This document shows, one piece after another, positions 53,448-62,497 of a DNA stretch of 64,000 nucleotides. A model generated the notes under the pieces. The model saw only the letters and a program-made list of their open reading frames with translations, did not search any database and was not told the origin of the DNA. The position numbers and the translations under genes are program-made. This stretch comes from Thiotrichaceae bacterium UBA973 (GTDB lineage: Bacteria > Pseudomonadota > Gammaproteobacteria > Eutrophobiales > Eutrophobiaceae). Within the stretch, counting starts at the first letter, position 1, and every line of letters starts with the position of its first letter. Location of the stretch: NCBI GenBank assembly GCA_002292815.1, contig DBBX01000018.1, positions 1 through 64,000 of the forward strand. The letters are read 5' to 3'.

Positions 53448-54236
53448 ATGTTACGTATCCTATCGATGCTGTTTATTGGGTTAATGATACCTGTGGTTGG
53501 TACTGGCACTGAAAAAGATGACCATGGAAGCGTTTCTAATCACGCGAATTGGGATTATTCAAAGGAGCGAGGGCCAAACCATTGGGGAGAATTGGATCCC
53601 GCCTATATTTTAGCGGCAGTGGGTGGTTCACAGTCACCTATTGATATTCTGCCAAGTGAGTCCATTAGTGCCGATCTGCCTTCACTTGAAATAGAGGCAC
53701 ACCCTCAGGCGCTGCATAAGTTAAACAATGGGCATACCGTTGAAGTCATTTGTCCTGGTGCAGGTACAATGCGTTTTGGCACCCATGAATACGAATTGCG
53801 CCAATTCCATTTTCATGCGCCGAGCGAACACACGATTAACGGTGAGCATGCCAAAGTCGAACTACATTTTGTCCATGCAGATAATGAAGGTCATCTGGCA
53901 GTTATTGGAGTCTTATTTTTTGAGGGCGAGGCTGAACACCCTGGAATTTGGGAAATACTTGCGGATGGCCCGGTTTTACATGCGGGTGATGAAGTGACTG
54001 TAGAATCTAAACGTGTAGATATTAGTCAACTTCTCCCCGAATCGCTCGACTATTACACCTATGATGGTTCATTGACGACACCGCCAGCGAGTGAAGGTGT
54101 ACGTTGGTTCGTTCTTAAGCAGCCACTTCACTTAACTGGAGAACAAATTAAAGCTATTGAGCAAGCTTACTATAGCAATAACCGACCAACACAACCTTTA
54201 AATGCACGCTTTGTATTAACACAGGACGTTAATTAA
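53448..54236 (+). CDS. periplasmic alpha-type carbonic anhydrase
   Basis: The 262-residue enzyme hydrates CO2 outside the cytoplasm. An N-terminal signal peptide (LRILSMLFIGLMIPVVG) is followed by WDYSKERGPNHWGEL and SQSPIDI. The zinc histidines lie in QFHFHAPSEH and VELHFVHAD, and the end of the active site in YDGSLTTPPASEGVRWFVL. All three zinc ligands are in place. AAGGAG precedes the ATG. Confidence 0.93.
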   Translation: MLRILSMLFIGLMIPVVGTGTEKDDHGSVSNHANWDYSKERGPNHWGELDPAYILAAVGGSQSPIDILPSESISADLPSLEIEAHPQALHKLNNGHTVEVICPGAGTMRFGTHEYELRQFHFHAPSEHTINGEHAKVELHFVHADNEGHLAVIGVLFFEGEAEHPGIWEILADGPVLHAGDEVTVESKRVDISQLLPESLDYYTYDGSLTTPPASEGVRWFVLKQPLHLTGEQIKAIEQAYYSNNRPTQPLNARFVLTQDVN

Positions 54237-54498
54237 AGTTTTTTACATAATTATCGAAAACGAGCGCGACAACAGTCTCGCTGTGATTATTTTTAATACT
54301 GCTTTCAACGTATCTCTAAAGCTAAACAAGTAATGCGCTTAGATAAGTTGAATGTTCTAATTATTAGCATCATCATTAGAGTGCTAGCTTCCCTTTATAT
54401 AAAACTATCTATATGTTCTAAAGTACATTGAGCTTTTAGCCAATATTTAAGTATTAGCAGAACGGTTAAATACGATACGTGTATTAACAGGAGGTTTT

Positions 54499-55125
54499 AT
54501 GTCGCACTCGGTTGATAATGCAAAATTAATTACGAACCTTAATGTAAATGAATACTTTAATGATGCTATTCATGACGCTATTTCTCATCAGCATATATTT
54601 CCAAAAGACGAAACGGTAGTCTATATCGTTAACTTACTAACGTATTTCACATACTCTGAAAACATTTATGAAGATAGTCTAGAGGGGCGATCTTCAAAAC
54701 CACTCGCACTAATGTTCAAGGATGCAACTGAAGCTAATTCAAGCGAAGAACGAAATGCACACTTAAGGAAGCTTGGTGATACGGCGCTTGTTACCTCTGG
54801 TTTTTTTTCTGGCAGTTTTGAAAGAAGTACTGTTGGGATAGATTACTTTATCTCTATGGGTGGTGGTGCCTATAGTTCATTAGCTGAAAATAATTCACGT
54901 ACATTTAAAGAAAAAGGATTGGGAGAGGTATTTTCAGATTTAGCCGATCATTTCATGAATTATGTAGATGTATTAACGGAGATCAGGGAAAGTAATAAAC
55001 TAACGAATGATCGTGATGTTTTGTGTTTGTATGAATCATGGTTAAAGACAGGCAGTGAATATGCGCGGAAACGCTTACAAGAAAATGGTGTTTTGACTTT
55101 TCCGGCTAATAAAAATAAACATTAG
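54499..55125 (+). CDS. hypothetical protein, first of a two-gene unit
   Basis: The 208-residue protein is likely all-helical (LADHFMNYVDVLTEIR, CLYESWLKTGSEYARKRL) with a Gly/Ser-rich loop ISMGGGAYSSLAENNS. I do not know a function. AGGAGG precedes the ATG by six bases. The following gene begins 14 bp after its stop, and the two are probably a conserved pair. Confidence 0.75.
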   Translation: MSHSVDNAKLITNLNVNEYFNDAIHDAISHQHIFPKDETVVYIVNLLTYFTYSENIYEDSLEGRSSKPLALMFKDATEANSSEERNAHLRKLGDTALVTSGFFSGSFERSTVGIDYFISMGGGAYSSLAENNSRTFKEKGLGEVFSDLADHFMNYVDVLTEIRESNKLTNDRDVLCLYESWLKTGSEYARKRLQENGVLTFPANKNKH

Positions 55126-55139
55126 TCTGGAGTCACACT

Positions 55140-55793
55140 ATTTCACTAAGCTATCTTCAGCAGCAGCTCCAAACGATCTACGAGATCGATACGGAACATT
55201 CTGTACATGATTTTTTGATCACTGATAAAAGATTAGCTGATTTCTTATCTTGTCATGATGAGCCACGTAATAATGACGAAAGATTATTAATTGCTGAGCA
55301 TGAAGAAGGTCTTGATTTGTCATTATATATTTCTTCTGATGTGATCAGTCATCTTCATGATACGCACCCTATAGAGCTATTAGAGCAAGGTAAGTACTCA
55401 GAATTTTGTTTAATGTTAGAAGGTGTGAGTCATTTTCTATATGTCATTTGGAATGCCAATCATCAGAAGAAAGTGACATTACTTGAAATGGAGTTGCAAG
55501 CAGAAATCGACAAATTCATCATGATGCGATCACTAATCGATAGTGATTGCTGTCGTGATGATATTAATTGTCTACAAAGCTGGTTATTTGAAAAAGTTGG
55601 GTTTGATGAACTTTTGACTGAAAGTGAATTAGAACGATACAAGCAGGCTAACTATTATGCAGGAAAATATTGTATGAGCCTGCAACAACAATATAAGTTG
55701 CAGGGCTTGAATAATAAACTACTAAAAGAACTACGTCGTTTTTATCGATTAGTACAAGAAGACAAGATGAGATATATAAACCAGCTACACTAA
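55140..55793 (+). CDS. hypothetical protein with likely ATT start codon
   Basis: Between the stop of the previous gene and the first usual start (TTG at 55,215) the frame stays open and reads ISLSYLQQQLQTIYEIDTEH, a natural helical N-terminus. GGAG at 55,129-55,132 lies 7 bases before an ATT at 55,140-55,142, whereas the TTG has no ribosome site. I therefore choose ATT, giving 217 residues. The protein is soluble and helical (LEGVSHFLYVIWNANHQ, LLEMELQAEIDKFI). Family function unknown. It converges on rho. Confidence 0.7.
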   Translation: MSLSYLQQQLQTIYEIDTEHSVHDFLITDKRLADFLSCHDEPRNNDERLLIAEHEEGLDLSLYISSDVISHLHDTHPIELLEQGKYSEFCLMLEGVSHFLYVIWNANHQKKVTLLEMELQAEIDKFIMMRSLIDSDCCRDDINCLQSWLFEKVGFDELLTESELERYKQANYYAGKYCMSLQQQYKLQGLNNKLLKELRRFYRLVQEDKMRYINQLH

Positions 55794-57050
55794 TTACCTT
55801 TTCATTGCCTCGAAGAATTCAGCATTGTTTTTAGTTGCTTTTAATCGCTCTAAGATAAATTCCATAGCGCCAAGTTCTTCCATAGGATGAACTAATTTAC
55901 GCAATATCCATATTTTTTGTAGATCACTTTCATTGGTCAACAATTCTTCGCGGCGAGTACCTGAACGATTGATATTGATAGCCGGATAAATACGTTTTTC
56001 TGCGATAGTCCGATCAAGATGTAATTCCATATTACCGGTGCCTTTAAACTCTTCGTAGATAACATCATCCATTCGTGAGCCCGTGTCAACTAATGCCGTA
56101 GCAATGATAGTTAGACTACCGCCTTCTTCGATATTACGTGCCGCACCAAAGAAACGTTTTGGTCTTTGTAGTGCGTTAGCATCAACACCACCAGTAAGTA
56201 CCTTGCCGGAAGCAGGGATTACCGTGTTATAAGCGCGAGCTAAGCGCGTAATAGAATCCAACAGGATAACAACATCTTTTTTATGTTCGGTTAATCGCTT
56301 GGCACGTTCGATTACCATTTCCGCAACCTGTACGTGACGGCTGGCTGGTTCATCAAAGGTGCTAGATATAACTTCCCCGCGCACCGAGCGTTCCATTTCG
56401 GTCACTTCTTCAGGTCGCTCATCAATTAATAATACAATCAGATGCACTTCCGGATGATTATGCGCAATCGATTGCGCAATGCTTTGCAGGATCATCGTTT
56501 TACCTGCTTTCGGTGGAGAAACAATTAATCCACGTTGGCCTTTCCCGATAGGTGAAGCAATGTCAATAATTCGGGGAGTTAAATCTTCGGTACTGCCATT
56601 ACCCTGTTCAAGGGTCATGCGTTCATTTGCAAATAGTGGTGTCAGGTTCTCAAATAAAATCTTGCCCTTGGCTTTTTCCGGGGTTTCAAAGTTAATTTCA
56701 TTAATTTTGAGAAGCGCAAAATATCGTTCACCATCTTTTGGAGGTCTGATCTTCCCTGAGATGTTATCACCAGTACGAAGGTTGAAACGTCTTATTTGGC
56801 TCGGTGAAACATATATATCATCTGGACCTGCTAGATAGGAACTACCTGCCGAACGTAAAAAACCAAACCCGTCCTGAAGAATTTCCAGTACGCCATCACC
56901 ATAAATGTCTTCCCCTTTTTTTGCCTGGGCTTTTAATATTTCAAAGATGACATCTTGTTTACGGTTTCGGGCCAGATTGTCTAGGCCAAGTTCGGAAGAG
57001 AGAGAAACAAGTTCTGAGGCTGGTTTTTGCTTTAGTTCGGTTAGATTCAT
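55794..57050 (-). CDS. rho: transcription termination factor Rho
   Basis: The 418-residue hexameric RNA helicase ends transcription. An N-terminal RNA-binding cold-shock-like fold (DGFGFLRSAGSSYLAGPDD) is followed by Walker A in GLIVSPPKAGKTMILQS, VILLDSITRLARAYN and the Q/R-loop region GSLTIIATALVDTGSRMD. Length fits. It is downstream of trxA and divergent from rhlB through trxA, the order known from E. coli. Confidence 0.97.
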   Translation of the reverse strand: MNLTELKQKPASELVSLSSELGLDNLARNRKQDVIFEILKAQAKKGEDIYGDGVLEILQDGFGFLRSAGSSYLAGPDDIYVSPSQIRRFNLRTGDNISGKIRPPKDGERYFALLKINEINFETPEKAKGKILFENLTPLFANERMTLEQGNGSTEDLTPRIIDIASPIGKGQRGLIVSPPKAGKTMILQSIAQSIAHNHPEVHLIVLLIDERPEEVTEMERSVRGEVISSTFDEPASRHVQVAEMVIERAKRLTEHKKDVVILLDSITRLARAYNTVIPASGKVLTGGVDANALQRPKRFFGAARNIEEGGSLTIIATALVDTGSRMDDVIYEEFKGTGNMELHLDRTIAEKRIYPAININRSGTRREELLTNESDLQKIWILRKLVHPMEELGAMEFILERLKATKNNAEFFEAMKR

Positions 57051-57233
57051 AGAATTTGAGTGTTGGTGAAAATAAAAATTGTAGTTAACAAACGAGGATC
57101 GTCTGCAATATTAAGAACAAATTTTGTTTAATGGTTTAAGGGGGTTTGTATTTGGTTTTGGTTGTTACTTAACCTATTAATTTAAAGTAGCATGCGTTTT
57201 GCCATACGTCCAGTTAATTTTGATGAATAATTC

Positions 57234-57560
57234 CTAGATATTGGTGTCGATAAAGGCTTCTAACTGAGATTTTGATGCAGCGCCAACTTTAGTCGCAGCA
57301 GCTTCTCCATTTTTAAACAAGATAAGCGTTGGTATGCCTCTAACACCGAAGTTTGCCGGGGTGCCCTGGTTATCATCGATGTTCATTTTGGCAACAGTCA
57401 ATTTATCTTTATATTGATCGGCTATTTGATCAAGGATAGGGGCAATCATCTTACAAGGACCGCACCATTCTGCCCAAAAATCCAGGATTACAGGTAATTC
57501 TGATTTTAAAACTTCATCTTCAAAGCTTGAGTCTGTAACATGTAATATACTTTCACTCAT
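57234..57560 (-). CDS. trxA: thioredoxin TrxA
   Basis: The 108-residue redox protein has the active site WAEWCGPCKMIAP and the cis-Pro region GIPTLILFKNGEAA. It should keep cytosolic disulfides reduced. It is divergent from the rhlB-type gene and upstream of rho. Confidence 0.97.
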   Translation of the reverse strand: MSESILHVTDSSFEDEVLKSELPVILDFWAEWCGPCKMIAPILDQIADQYKDKLTVAKMNIDDNQGTPANFGVRGIPTLILFKNGEAAATKVGAASKSQLEAFIDTNI

Positions 57561-57686
57561 TTAATTTGTAATCCTTATGTTTTGTTTGAGGATGCAATTT
57601 CAACGAAATTGAAGACTAATTGCAAGTTTGATTTTTATTAACTATCAAGTTTCTCCTAATACGTCTCCAGATTTCCGGATAAATAC

Positions 57687-58964
57687 ATGACATCAACAAG
57701 CACGAACACCCCTGAATTCAAGCAATTCGCACTAGATGAGCGTCTTTTGCTCGCATTAGATGATATCGGATTTAAAAAATGTACTCCGATTCAGGGAGAG
57801 TGTCTGCCATTGATACTGGATGGTCATGATATTGCCGGTCAAGCACAGACCGGAACCGGGAAAACGGCAGCATTTTTACTCTCAACCTTTCACTTTTTAC
57901 TTAAAAAGCCAGCAGCAAACAATAGCAGTCTACGTGCCTTGATTATAGCTCCGACACGTGAACTAGCTATCCAGATTTTCAATGACGCTGAAAAATTTAA
58001 TAAACATTGCGGACTAAAATTAGCCCTAGTCTATGGCGGCGTTGACTATGAAAAACAACGCAAATCATTAGAAGGTGGTGTTGATATTTTAATTGGAACG
58101 CCAGGGCGATTAATCGACTATTCGAAACAAAAAGTATTTAGTTTTAAAAATGTCGAGATTGTTGTGTTGGATGAAGCAGATCGGATGTTTGACCTTGGTT
58201 TTATTGCTGATATTCGTTTTATGTTACGACGTATGCCAAAGCCAGATAAGCGTTTAAATATGCTGTTCTCAGCGACATTGTCGCACCGGGTTATGGAATT
58301 AGCATATGAACATATGAATAGCCCAACACAGGTAAAAATAAAATCAGAGCAAGTCACAGCGGATAAAGTGACGCAAATACTTTATCACGTTGCTAATGAT
58401 GAAAAGATTCCATTATTACTGGGTTTGTTGAAACACATGAATGCGAATAGATCGATTGTGTTTGTTAATACCAAGCGTGTTGCAGAAAAGGTCTGGTCAT
58501 ATCTTGAAGGCAATGGTATTCATTCTGCGATTTTATCGGGTGACGTTCCGCAGAGTAAAAGGACAAGATTATTCAATGAATTTTCAAATGGTGAATTGGC
58601 AGCGTTGGTCGCAACTGACCTTGCCGCACGGGGTTTGCATATTCCTGATGTGAGTCATGTGTTTAATTATGATTTACCGCAAAATTGTGAGGACTATGTG
58701 CATCGCATTGGTAGAACTGCGCGTGCCGGTGCCACTGGTGATGCTATAAGTTTTGGTTGTGAGGATTATATTTATTCACTGATGGAAATCGAATCATATA
58801 TTGGCTATCCAATCCCAACCGCTCAAATAACCGATGATTTACTCGCAACGCCTAAGCCACCTATAAAAAGAAAACACCACGCGCAACCACAACAATCACA
58901 CAAGAAAAAAACTGGCAGAAGACCGCCTCAGCGTTCAGGTAAACCAAGCAGATCTAGAACTTAA
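57687..58964 (+). CDS. rhlB: DEAD-box RNA helicase, RhlB-type
   Basis: The 425-residue helicase unwinds RNA. The Q motif region GFKKCTPIQGECLPLIL, AQTGTGKTAAF, PTRELAIQI, VVLDEADRMFDLGF, LFSATLS and HRIGRTARAG are intact. The C-terminal tail is basic (PIKRKHHAQPQQSHKKKTGR), as expected for RNA or RNase E contact. Divergent from trxA. Confidence 0.93.
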   Translation: MTSTSTNTPEFKQFALDERLLLALDDIGFKKCTPIQGECLPLILDGHDIAGQAQTGTGKTAAFLLSTFHFLLKKPAANNSSLRALIIAPTRELAIQIFNDAEKFNKHCGLKLALVYGGVDYEKQRKSLEGGVDILIGTPGRLIDYSKQKVFSFKNVEIVVLDEADRMFDLGFIADIRFMLRRMPKPDKRLNMLFSATLSHRVMELAYEHMNSPTQVKIKSEQVTADKVTQILYHVANDEKIPLLLGLLKHMNANRSIVFVNTKRVAEKVWSYLEGNGIHSAILSGDVPQSKRTRLFNEFSNGELAALVATDLAARGLHIPDVSHVFNYDLPQNCEDYVHRIGRTARAGATGDAISFGCEDYIYSLMEIESYIGYPIPTAQITDDLLATPKPPIKRKHHAQPQQSHKKKTGRRPPQRSGKPSRSRT

Positions 58965-59626
58965 CTCAATAACCGCTTTATCCACGTCCCTATTGCAGTA
59001 ATTTCTTCAAGACAGACAGAGTGTTGCATCATATATTCGTGCCATTCAACTGAGTAACCTAGCTCTTTCAATGCTTCAGATGATGCACGACCCTGATCAA
59101 TAGGGATAACCGGATCTGATATGCCGTGTGCCATCATGATAGCCATGCCTTTATCTGCAATAGCCTCGTCTTTAAGCTTGCTGGGCAAGGGTAAGTAGCA
59201 TGATAGTGCTAATAATCCTGCTAGTGGTGACGGAAAACGCAAGCCAGCATGTAGGGTGATAGCGCCACCTTGAGAAAATCCTGCGAGTATAATTTTACTG
59301 GATTCAATGCCTGCTCCGATTTCAGCGTTAATATAATTGTTGATCGAGACCGATGATTCAATAATTGATTCAGAATCTTCCTGATCACGAAGATTTGGCG
59401 ATTTAACGTCATACCAGGCTCGCATAGACATTCCACCATTGATAGTGACAGGACGTTTCGGGGCATTTGGAAAGATAAAACGGATACCCAGATTATCAGG
59501 CAAGCCTAGTTCTGGTACGATAGGTTCAAAATCATGGCCATCTGCCCCAAGGCCATGCAACCAGATGACACTGGCCTTATGTAACTCTTTGGGTTCAATT
59601 ATTATCGCGTCTTGTTCGAATGACAT
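58961..59626 (-). CDS. carboxylesterase, alpha/beta-hydrolase (YpfH/EstB-like)
   Basis: The 221-residue enzyme has VIWLHGLGADGHDFEPIVPEL near the start, the nucleophile elbow GFSQGGAI and MMAHGISDPVIPIDQG for the acid; WHEYMMQHSVCLEEI holds the His. Substrates of relatives are small esters or lysophospholipids. It overlaps the helicase gene's end by 4 bp, convergent. Confidence 0.88.
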   Translation of the reverse strand: MSFEQDAIIIEPKELHKASVIWLHGLGADGHDFEPIVPELGLPDNLGIRFIFPNAPKRPVTINGGMSMRAWYDVKSPNLRDQEDSESIIESSVSINNYINAEIGAGIESSKIILAGFSQGGAITLHAGLRFPSPLAGLLALSCYLPLPSKLKDEAIADKGMAIMMAHGISDPVIPIDQGRASSEALKELGYSVEWHEYMMQHSVCLEEITAIGTWIKRLLS

Positions 59627-59754
59627 TTTAAATCCTGTTTGTAAAAATTGATGATATATCCTCTCAGGTGACTCTAATTCAATTCAAGTCATTTTTCCTT
59701 TTGCCATATTTTGCTATGCTCAAGGAAATAGCGAACGACTCAGAGGACGCCAAA

Positions 59755-59901
59755 ATGAAAAGAGACGATAAGATAAATATAATTAGATTGGGGATAATAC
59801 TTATGTTGTTATCCTGTGTCTCTGCCTGTGGCCAAAAAGGCGATCTCTATATGCCTCCCGAAGCGAGTATTTCTGTTTCTAATGTTTCAAATACTGTCTG
59901 A
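59755..59901 (+). CDS. lptM: LptM/YifL-type lipoprotein
   Basis: The 48-residue protein has a lipoprotein signal and lipid-modified Cys25 in VSACGQKGDLYMPP, the CG.KG.LY.P signature of YifL, now LptM, which assists LptD maturation. AGAGGA precedes the ATG at 59,755; the longer frame is ignored. Next to lysA, 6 bp upstream. Confidence 0.88.
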   Translation: MKRDDKINIIRLGIILMLLSCVSACGQKGDLYMPPEASISVSNVSNTV

Positions 59902-59907
59902 TTAATT

Positions 59908-61158
59908 ATGTCTGAGTTTAATTATAAGGACGGCTTATTGCATGCCGAAGGGGTTTCATTGGCAGAAATAGCTAGTCAATTCGGTACGCCTTGCTATGTC
60001 TATTCACGCAAGACTATCGAAACGAGTTGGCTAGAGTTTGATCGTGCATTGAAATCCCAAAAGCATCTCGTCTGTTATGCAGTGAAAGCCAATTCGAATA
60101 TTGGATTGTTAAATGTATTGGCACGGCTCGGTGCAGGTTTTGATATTGTTTCAATCGGGGAAATGGAGCGTGTGCTTCATGCCGGTGGTCGACCCGATAA
60201 GATTGTTTTTTCCGGTGTGGGAAAACGAAAAGATGAAATGGAAGCGGCGCTTGATAAAGGCATCAAATGTTTTAACGTTGAATCAGTCAATGAATTAATA
60301 CGACTCAATGAAGTAGCAGCTAAAATGCATATTCATGCGCCTGTATCATTAAGAGTTAATCCTGATGTGGACGCTAAGACTCATCCTTACATTGCAACGG
60401 GACTAAAAGATAATAAGTTCGGTATAGCGTTTCAAAATGCCATAGCTGCATATGAACTTGCCTCAGCTTTACCTAATATCTCAATTAAAGGTATTGATTG
60501 TCATATCGGTTCACAGATCACAACACTGGAACCTTTTAAAGATGCATTATTGAAAGTTCTGGAATTAATTGAGCAGTTGAAACAATTAGAAATCACCTTC
60601 GAGCATATCGATCTGGGCGGTGGGCTTGGTATCAATTATCAAGGTGAAGAACCCCCAACGAGAAGCGAATATATTCAAACCATTATCTCCACTTTGGACA
60701 ATGCAAATATCGAACTCATTATAGAACCGGGTCGGAGTATTGTTGGTAATGCCGGTGTGTTGTTAACCAAAGTAGAATATCTGAATAAATCCGAAGATCA
60801 TGATTTTGCAATCGTTGATGCAGCGATGAATGATTTGATACGTCCAGCACTCTATGACGGCTGGCATGATATTAAACATGTCGTTGAAACATCAAATGTT
60901 GAAGAAAGTATTTATGATGTTGTTGGTCCTGTTTGTGAAACAGGAGATTTTCTTGGTAAGGGCCGGAAACTACATTTAGAACACGGGGATTTATTGGCAG
61001 TATGTTCAGCAGGTGCCTATGGTTTTACTATGTCATCAAACTATAACTCGCGACCCCGTGTTGCAGAGATCATGGTTGATGGAGATCAGGTTCATGAAAT
61101 TCGTCGCCGCGAGACGATTGATGAATTGATGAATGGTGAGAGTTTGTTGCCAAAATAG
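59908..61158 (+). CDS. lysA: diaminopimelate decarboxylase LysA
   Basis: The 416-residue PLP enzyme makes lysine from meso-diaminopimelate. The PLP Lys is in VCYAVKANSNIGLL, LDLGGGLGINYQG binds phosphate, LIIEPGRSIVGNAG and PVCETGDFLGKGR follow. Length fits. In many relatives dapF follows; here a DUF411 gene does instead. Confidence 0.96.
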   Translation: MSEFNYKDGLLHAEGVSLAEIASQFGTPCYVYSRKTIETSWLEFDRALKSQKHLVCYAVKANSNIGLLNVLARLGAGFDIVSIGEMERVLHAGGRPDKIVFSGVGKRKDEMEAALDKGIKCFNVESVNELIRLNEVAAKMHIHAPVSLRVNPDVDAKTHPYIATGLKDNKFGIAFQNAIAAYELASALPNISIKGIDCHIGSQITTLEPFKDALLKVLELIEQLKQLEITFEHIDLGGGLGINYQGEEPPTRSEYIQTIISTLDNANIELIIEPGRSIVGNAGVLLTKVEYLNKSEDHDFAIVDAAMNDLIRPALYDGWHDIKHVVETSNVEESIYDVVGPVCETGDFLGKGRKLHLEHGDLLAVCSAGAYGFTMSSNYNSRPRVAEIMVDGDQVHEIRRRETIDELMNGESLLPK

Positions 61159-61209
61159 TTTTTTGAGCTTAAGTTATTCTTAACGTTACTTTTTTCTTTT
61201 CAACAGCTA

Positions 61210-61671
61210 ATGATTATAAATAAAAAAAATATTGGGATTATCTCGTCGATTTTAATATCTGCATTAGGTGGGTTTATTTTAATGCAGAGTGTCAGTGCAG
61301 AAACAGAGATGACGGTGTATAAGTCGGCGACTTGTGGTTGTTGCAATAAGTGGGTTAAACACATGGAGGATAATGGCTTTCAGGTAAAGGCCGTCGATGT
61401 GTTGGATGTGAATATTGTAAAGCAGCAGTATGGTATTAGTTATGAACATGCTAGTTGTCATACTGCGGTGGTAAATGGATATGTGATAGAAGGTCATGTG
61501 CCTGCCTTAGACGTGAAACGTTTATTATCTGAAAAACCTGATGTGCTTGGTTTGTCTGTGCCGGGTATGCCGGTGGGTTCGCCAGGTATGGAAATGGGTG
61601 ATCGAGTAGATCATTATTCCGTTATTGCCATCGACAAAGAGGGTAACGGCCGAGTCTTTAATCAATATTAA
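61210..61671 (+). CDS. DUF411-family protein
   Basis: The 153-residue protein has a signal peptide (IISSILISALGGFILMQSVSA) and the family's Cys cluster in VYKSATCGCCNKWVKHM, then GISYEHASCHTAVVNGYVIEGHVP. It is presumed to bind metal, and it often sits with copper genes. It lies in the periplasm. Confidence 0.88.
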   Translation: MIINKKNIGIISSILISALGGFILMQSVSAETEMTVYKSATCGCCNKWVKHMEDNGFQVKAVDVLDVNIVKQQYGISYEHASCHTAVVNGYVIEGHVPALDVKRLLSEKPDVLGLSVPGMPVGSPGMEMGDRVDHYSVIAIDKEGNGRVFNQY

Positions 61672-61685
61672 TTTTAAGTCGAAAC

Positions 61686-62348
61686 ATGCAACGCATCCCT
61701 GAGCCTGAGTTAATGACCGATGAAGGTCAAGCCATCGCTTACGCGAATGCTGATTTTGAAGAACCGCATAATCATTTTATTAAATTATTAAAAGAGTCGA
61801 TTGGCAATCAACTTTCTGAATCAGGAACTGCAATGGATCTGGGTTGTGGTGCGGCGGATATTAGTATTCGTTTTGCCAAGACGTTTCCAAATTATCAGAT
61901 CGATGCTTTGGATGGTGCTGAAGCCATGTTAGCTGAAGGATTAAAAGCGGTTAACGCGTCGGGATTGAATAAGAATATTAATCTAATTCAAGCAAAACTT
62001 AAAGAAACTACACTTGTTGATCATCAATATGACTTGATATTTAGTAATAGCTTATTACATCATTTACATGAACCAATGCTTTTGTGGAATGCGATTAAGA
62101 ATGCCAAGGGATGTCCTGCAATCTTTATTATGGATCTAATGCGACCCGAATCGGAGGTTGAGGTTGCTGCACTTGCAGATAAGTATGCACAGGGTGAACT
62201 AGAAATTCTACAGCGTGACTTTAAGAATTCATTGTTTGCTGCTTTTACAGCAGAAGAAATTAAATTACAGTTAAGCGCTGCTGGACTAGAGGTCTTCAAG
62301 GTTTCAGTAGTCTCTGATCGACACTTAACTATTAGTAGGACGATGTAG
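61686..62348 (+). CDS. class I SAM-dependent methyltransferase
   Basis: The 220-residue protein has the SAM motif GTAMDLGCGAADISIRFA, then YQIDALDGAEAML and YDLIFSNSLLHHLHEP. Substrate unknown. It starts 14 bp after the DUF411 gene. Confidence 0.85.
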   Translation: MQRIPEPELMTDEGQAIAYANADFEEPHNHFIKLLKESIGNQLSESGTAMDLGCGAADISIRFAKTFPNYQIDALDGAEAMLAEGLKAVNASGLNKNINLIQAKLKETTLVDHQYDLIFSNSLLHHLHEPMLLWNAIKNAKGCPAIFIMDLMRPESEVEVAALADKYAQGELEILQRDFKNSLFAAFTAEEIKLQLSAAGLEVFKVSVVSDRHLTISRTM

Positions 62349-62439
62349 ATATAAAAACGCTGCTTCAGACTCCTCGGCTCTAACTCCTGCATCAATTTAG
62401 TCGTGTCCTCTCGCGACCGTACACTTCATCGATGGAAAT

Positions 62440-62478
62440 AAAAAAACCGGAGCTAGATAATCTAACTCCGGTTAGTTT
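62440..62478. terminator. bidirectional terminator between methyltransferase and glnA
   Basis: AACCGGAG, an inner TAGA/TCTA pair, and CTCCGGTT form a long stem. A strong T run follows on the minus strand (after glnA) and a weaker one on the plus. Confidence 0.85.
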
Positions 62479-62497
62479 TAACTTGCCGTAAGGTTAT

